A stretch of DNA of 25,000 nt from JALYUA01 sp038229875 (GTDB lineage: Bacteria; Acidobacteriota; Thermoanaerobaculia; UBA5066; Gp7-AA6). The notes beneath the pieces were generated by a model, which ran no database searches, was not told the origin of the DNA, and was given only the letters and a program-made list of their open reading frames with translations. Shown here in pieces: positions 22,899-25,000 of the stretch (position 1 is the first letter of the stretch; each line of letters opens with the position of its first letter). The translations under genes and the position numbers were made by a program. Where the stretch lies: assembly GCA_038229875.1 (NCBI GenBank), contig JBBROA010000062.1, positions 1 to 25,000 on the forward strand. Direction: 5' to 3'.

Positions 22899-23665
22899 TT
22901 CCTTTCGCCGGCGGGACCGTCGACCCCATGCGGTGGCGGACGCTCGAAAACCTGGTGATCGTCGACGCGGTGAGCTCGTCGAACGACGTCGCGCGAGAGA
23001 TTCTGGAGATGTATTTCTCGGAAGAGCAGGAGCTGCCGGCGACGGTCCTGATCGCGGAGGCGCAGACCGCGGCGCGCGGCCGCAAGGGCCGCTGGGTGGC
23101 GGAGGCGGGGCGCGGCCTGTACCTGACCGTCATCCGCAGGGTCGGTGCCGGAGAGCCGATGTCGCTCATCCCGATCGCGGCGGGCCGCTGGATCCGGGAG
23201 GTCCTCGCGGAGCACGCGGGAGTCCAGGCGTCGCTCAAGTGGCCGAACGACGTGTACGCGGGAGGACGCAAGCTCGCCGGAATTCTCGCCGAGTCCCGTA
23301 CCCAGGGGGAAGACACGTACGTCGCGGTCGGGCTCGGGCTGAACGCGATCGGGTCCGCGGAGTCCGTGGGCGTCGAGAACGCGACCACGGTCGAGCAGGA
23401 GACCGGCCGGCCGGCTCCGCTCGCGCCTCTCCTGCAGGCGCTGCTCGACCGCTTCGATGCCGAGCTGTCTTCGCCCGGATGGGAACGCGAAGTCGAGCAA
23501 TGGGAGCGCGTCTCCATCCACCGGCCGGGGGATCAACTGACGGTCCGCCGCGACGGCGAGGAACTCTCCGGGGAATACCGCGGGCTGACCCCCGAGGGCT
23601 TCCTCCGGCTGGGCACCCCGGCCGGTGAGACTGTGTGTGTCGCGGGGGAGCTCGCGCGGTGGTGA
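22895..23665 (+). CDS. birA: Biotin-protein ligase
   Basis: This 256-aa enzyme activates biotin with ATP and attaches it to carrier lysines. It has 'SSSNDVARE' near the N terminus, the biotinyl-AMP loop 'ARGRKGRWV', 'SLKWPNDVYAGGRKLAGIL' and a small C-terminal beta domain ('GEYRGLTPEGFLRLGTPAGE'). It lacks the N-terminal helix-turn-helix of E. coli BirA, so it should not be a repressor. Likely clients include the carrier protein encoded at 16855-17331. The GTG start overlaps the valS stop as GTGA; an in-frame ATG at 22928 is a possible alternative and starts closer to the conserved part. It also overlaps coaX by GTGA, so valS-birA-coaX is a tightly coupled operon. Confidence 0.92.
   Translation: MIPFAGGTVDPMRWRTLENLVIVDAVSSSNDVAREILEMYFSEEQELPATVLIAEAQTAARGRKGRWVAEAGRGLYLTVIRRVGAGEPMSLIPIAAGRWIREVLAEHAGVQASLKWPNDVYAGGRKLAGILAESRTQGEDTYVAVGLGLNAIGSAESVGVENATTVEQETGRPAPLAPLLQALLDRFDAELSSPGWEREVEQWERVSIHRPGDQLTVRRDGEELSGEYRGLTPEGFLRLGTPAGETVCVAGELARW
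23644..23650 (+). promoter_or_regulatory. Shine-Dalgarno of coaX
   Basis: GGGGGAG in the end of birA lies 8 nt before GTG 23659 and 11 nt before GTG 23662. It does not settle which of the two adjacent GTG codons is used. Confidence 0.45.
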
Positions 23666-24450
23666 CCGGCAGCGCTGCCCCGGCGCGTCTCCTCGCCGTC
23701 GACGTGGGAAACACGAACACCGTCCTCGGCTTCTACGCCGGCGCGGAGCTCTTGCGCAGCTTCCGGCTGACGAGCCGCCGTGACGCGACGTCCGACGAGA
23801 TCGCGCTCTCTGTCGAGGGACTTCTTCGCACCATCTCAGGCGGCCCGCCGGATGACGTCATCGTCTCCTCGGTCGTTCCGGCGCTGCGTTTTCCGATGCG
23901 CCAGGCGTTTCGGCAGCTCTTCGACCGCGATCCGATCTTCATCGAGCCCGGCATCAAGACCGGCATGCCGATCCTGTACGACGTCCCGCAGGAAGTCGGA
24001 GCGGACCGGATCGTGAACGCGGTGGCGGCGTACGCGCGCGTCAACGGCCCATGCATCATCGTGGACTTCGGAACCGCGACCACATTCGACGTGGTGACCG
24101 CGCGCGGTGAATACGCGGGCGGCGTGATCGTCCCGGGGATCGCGATCTCGGCGGAAGCGCTCTTCGAAAAAGCGGCGAGGCTGTGGCGGGTCGAGATCCG
24201 CCGGCCGGAGCGTGTCATCGGAAAAACGACCGCGTCCTCCATCCAGTCCGGCCTCTACTTCGGATATCTATCGCTCGTCGACGGCGTCATCGACCGCATC
24301 GTGCGCGAGGCGGGAGGACAGCACCGCGTGATCGCGACCGGGGGGCTCGCCGAGCTCTTCGCGGGCGGCTCGGAGCGAATCCAGGAGGTCGATCCTCTCC
24401 TCACCCTGACCGGCCTCCGCCTGATCTATGAGCGAAACCGGGGAGGATAG
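23662..24450 (+). CDS. coaX: Type III pantothenate kinase
   Basis: About 262 aa. This cytoplasmic ASKHA-fold kinase phosphorylates pantothenate, the first step of coenzyme A synthesis. Motifs are 'LLAVDVGNTNTVLGF' (phosphate 1), 'EVGADRIVNAVAAY', 'CIIVDFGTATTFDVV' (phosphate 2 region) and 'YAGGVIVPGIAISAEALF', then 'VIATGGLAELFA' (adenosine region). Length is normal for CoaX. GTG at 23662 overlaps the birA stop as GTGA; GTG at 23659 is adjacent and equally usable. Coenzyme A supply fits with, but is not specific to, the acyl-CoA metabolism upstream. A further gene overlaps its 3' end. Confidence 0.93.
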   Translation: MTGSAAPARLLAVDVGNTNTVLGFYAGAELLRSFRLTSRRDATSDEIALSVEGLLRTISGGPPDDVIVSSVVPALRFPMRQAFRQLFDRDPIFIEPGIKTGMPILYDVPQEVGADRIVNAVAAYARVNGPCIIVDFGTATTFDVVTARGEYAGGVIVPGIAISAEALFEKAARLWRVEIRRPERVIGKTTASSIQSGLYFGYLSLVDGVIDRIVREAGGQHRVIATGGLAELFAGGSERIQEVDPLLTLTGLRLIYERNRGG

Positions 24451-25000
24451 CGGCTACTTCGCCGCGGCGGAGGCGGCCTTCATCCGCCGCCGGGGAACGC
24501 CCTTCCTCCTCTCCCCGAAGGACTTCGCGCTCCTGACGGAGTGGCGGTCTCTCGGGGTTCCGATCGAAGCGATCGAGCAGGGAATCGACGACGCGTTCGC
24601 GCGCCGAGAGGAGCGCGGCGCGGCGGGCCGAGTGAATTCGCTCTCCTATTGCCGCGACGCGGTGCTCCTCGCCTGGGAGCGGCGCGCCGAGGCCGCGATC
24701 GGGCGCGGCACCGGGCGCTCGGCCGAAGAGCCCGAGGCCGGATCGGCGCTCACGGCACTCGCCGCGAGGCTCTCGGAGCTCGCCTCCGTGCGTCCGGAGC
24801 TCGAGCCCGCGCTCGCGTCGGCGGCAAAATCGGTCTCGCGCCTCGCGGCGTCCGGCAAAGATCCGGCGGCGGCGGAAGACGCTCTCGCGCGACTCGACAA
24901 GCGGCTCGCGGGGGCGCTCTACGATGCCCTTCCCGCCCTCGAACGCGAACGCGTCGACGCCGAAGTGAGCGCGCAGCTTGCCCGCGCGCGCGTCCGCCTG
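24428..25000 (+). CDS. Hypothetical helical protein, partial at right edge
   Basis: An uninterrupted frame of 191 codons runs from ATG 24428 to the window end, overlapping the coaX stop by 23 nt. The N-terminal part (about 10-90) is compact with 'FIRRRGTPFLLSPKDFALLTEWRSLGVPIEA' split by a turn before 'GIDDAF' and later 'VNSLSYCRDAVLLAWERR'. The rest is Ala/Glu/Arg-rich helix with probable coiled coil. I do not recognise a named family. The overlap with coaX and codon usage like its neighbours argue that it is real and cotranscribed. Its C terminus lies outside the window. Confidence 0.7.
   Translation, partial: MSETGEDSGYFAAAEAAFIRRRGTPFLLSPKDFALLTEWRSLGVPIEAIEQGIDDAFARREERGAAGRVNSLSYCRDAVLLAWERRAEAAIGRGTGRSAEEPEAGSALTALAARLSELASVRPELEPALASAAKSVSRLAASGKDPAAAEDALARLDKRLAGALYDALPALERERVDAEVSAQLARARVRL

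Overview
The window is GC-rich, densely packed bacterial chromosome carrying mostly core metabolism, signalling and housekeeping genes. I see no phage, transposase, plasmid, CRISPR array, rRNA or tRNA. Several traits together fit Acidobacteriota or a nearby GC-rich phylum, perhaps Thermoanaerobaculia-like: a TonB-type protein with SH3 domains, a zinc-ribbon Ser/Thr kinase, a response regulator with a long acidic linker and helical tail, a valS-birA-coaX block, and leaderless-looking promoters. This placement is inference.

Layout. An intergenic repeat and rmuC occupy 1-1340. An arginine deiminase pathway block (arcA, arcC, ornithine carbamoyltransferase) followed by a TonB/SH3 envelope protein occupies 1583-5874. 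An FHA-GAF-adenylate cyclase (+) converges on a zinc-ribbon Ser/Thr kinase (-) at 5939-9323. An ITPase/RdgB-like nucleotide sanitising enzyme and a MOSC protein lie at 9476-10933. A leucine/isovalerate degradation region follows at 10950-18358: a B12-binding mutase subunit, methylcrotonyl-CoA carboxylase beta, a LEA14-like secreted protein, methylglutaconyl-CoA hydratase, an antisense zinc-ribbon gene, methylcrotonyl-CoA carboxylase alpha split into a biotin carboxylase and a biotin carrier, and HMG-CoA lyase. A response regulator follows, then valS, birA, coaX and a conserved-looking partial gene that runs off the right edge.

How the genes work together. The three arc enzymes convert arginine to ornithine, CO2, ammonia and ATP. 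The leucine enzymes convert 3-methylcrotonyl-CoA to acetyl-CoA and acetoacetate, and isovaleryl-CoA dehydrogenase is not in the window. BirA could biotinylate the carrier protein encoded 6 kb upstream. The kinase and the phosphothreonine-reading FHA cyclase form a plausible signalling pair.

Main oddities. (1) valS has an in-frame TGA at 21081-21083 in the conserved editing-domain motif, with other unusual residues around it. (2) Most transcription-unit heads carry a TAnnnT box 6-11 nt before the start codon and no Shine-Dalgarno, which suggests widespread leaderless transcription; several genes inside tight clusters have Shine-Dalgarno sites instead. (3) The methylcrotonyl-CoA carboxylase alpha subunit is split at a domain boundary with a GTGA overlap. 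(4) The rdgB promoter sits in an 18-bp tandem duplication that doubles its -10 box. I do not see a clearly new multi-gene system here.
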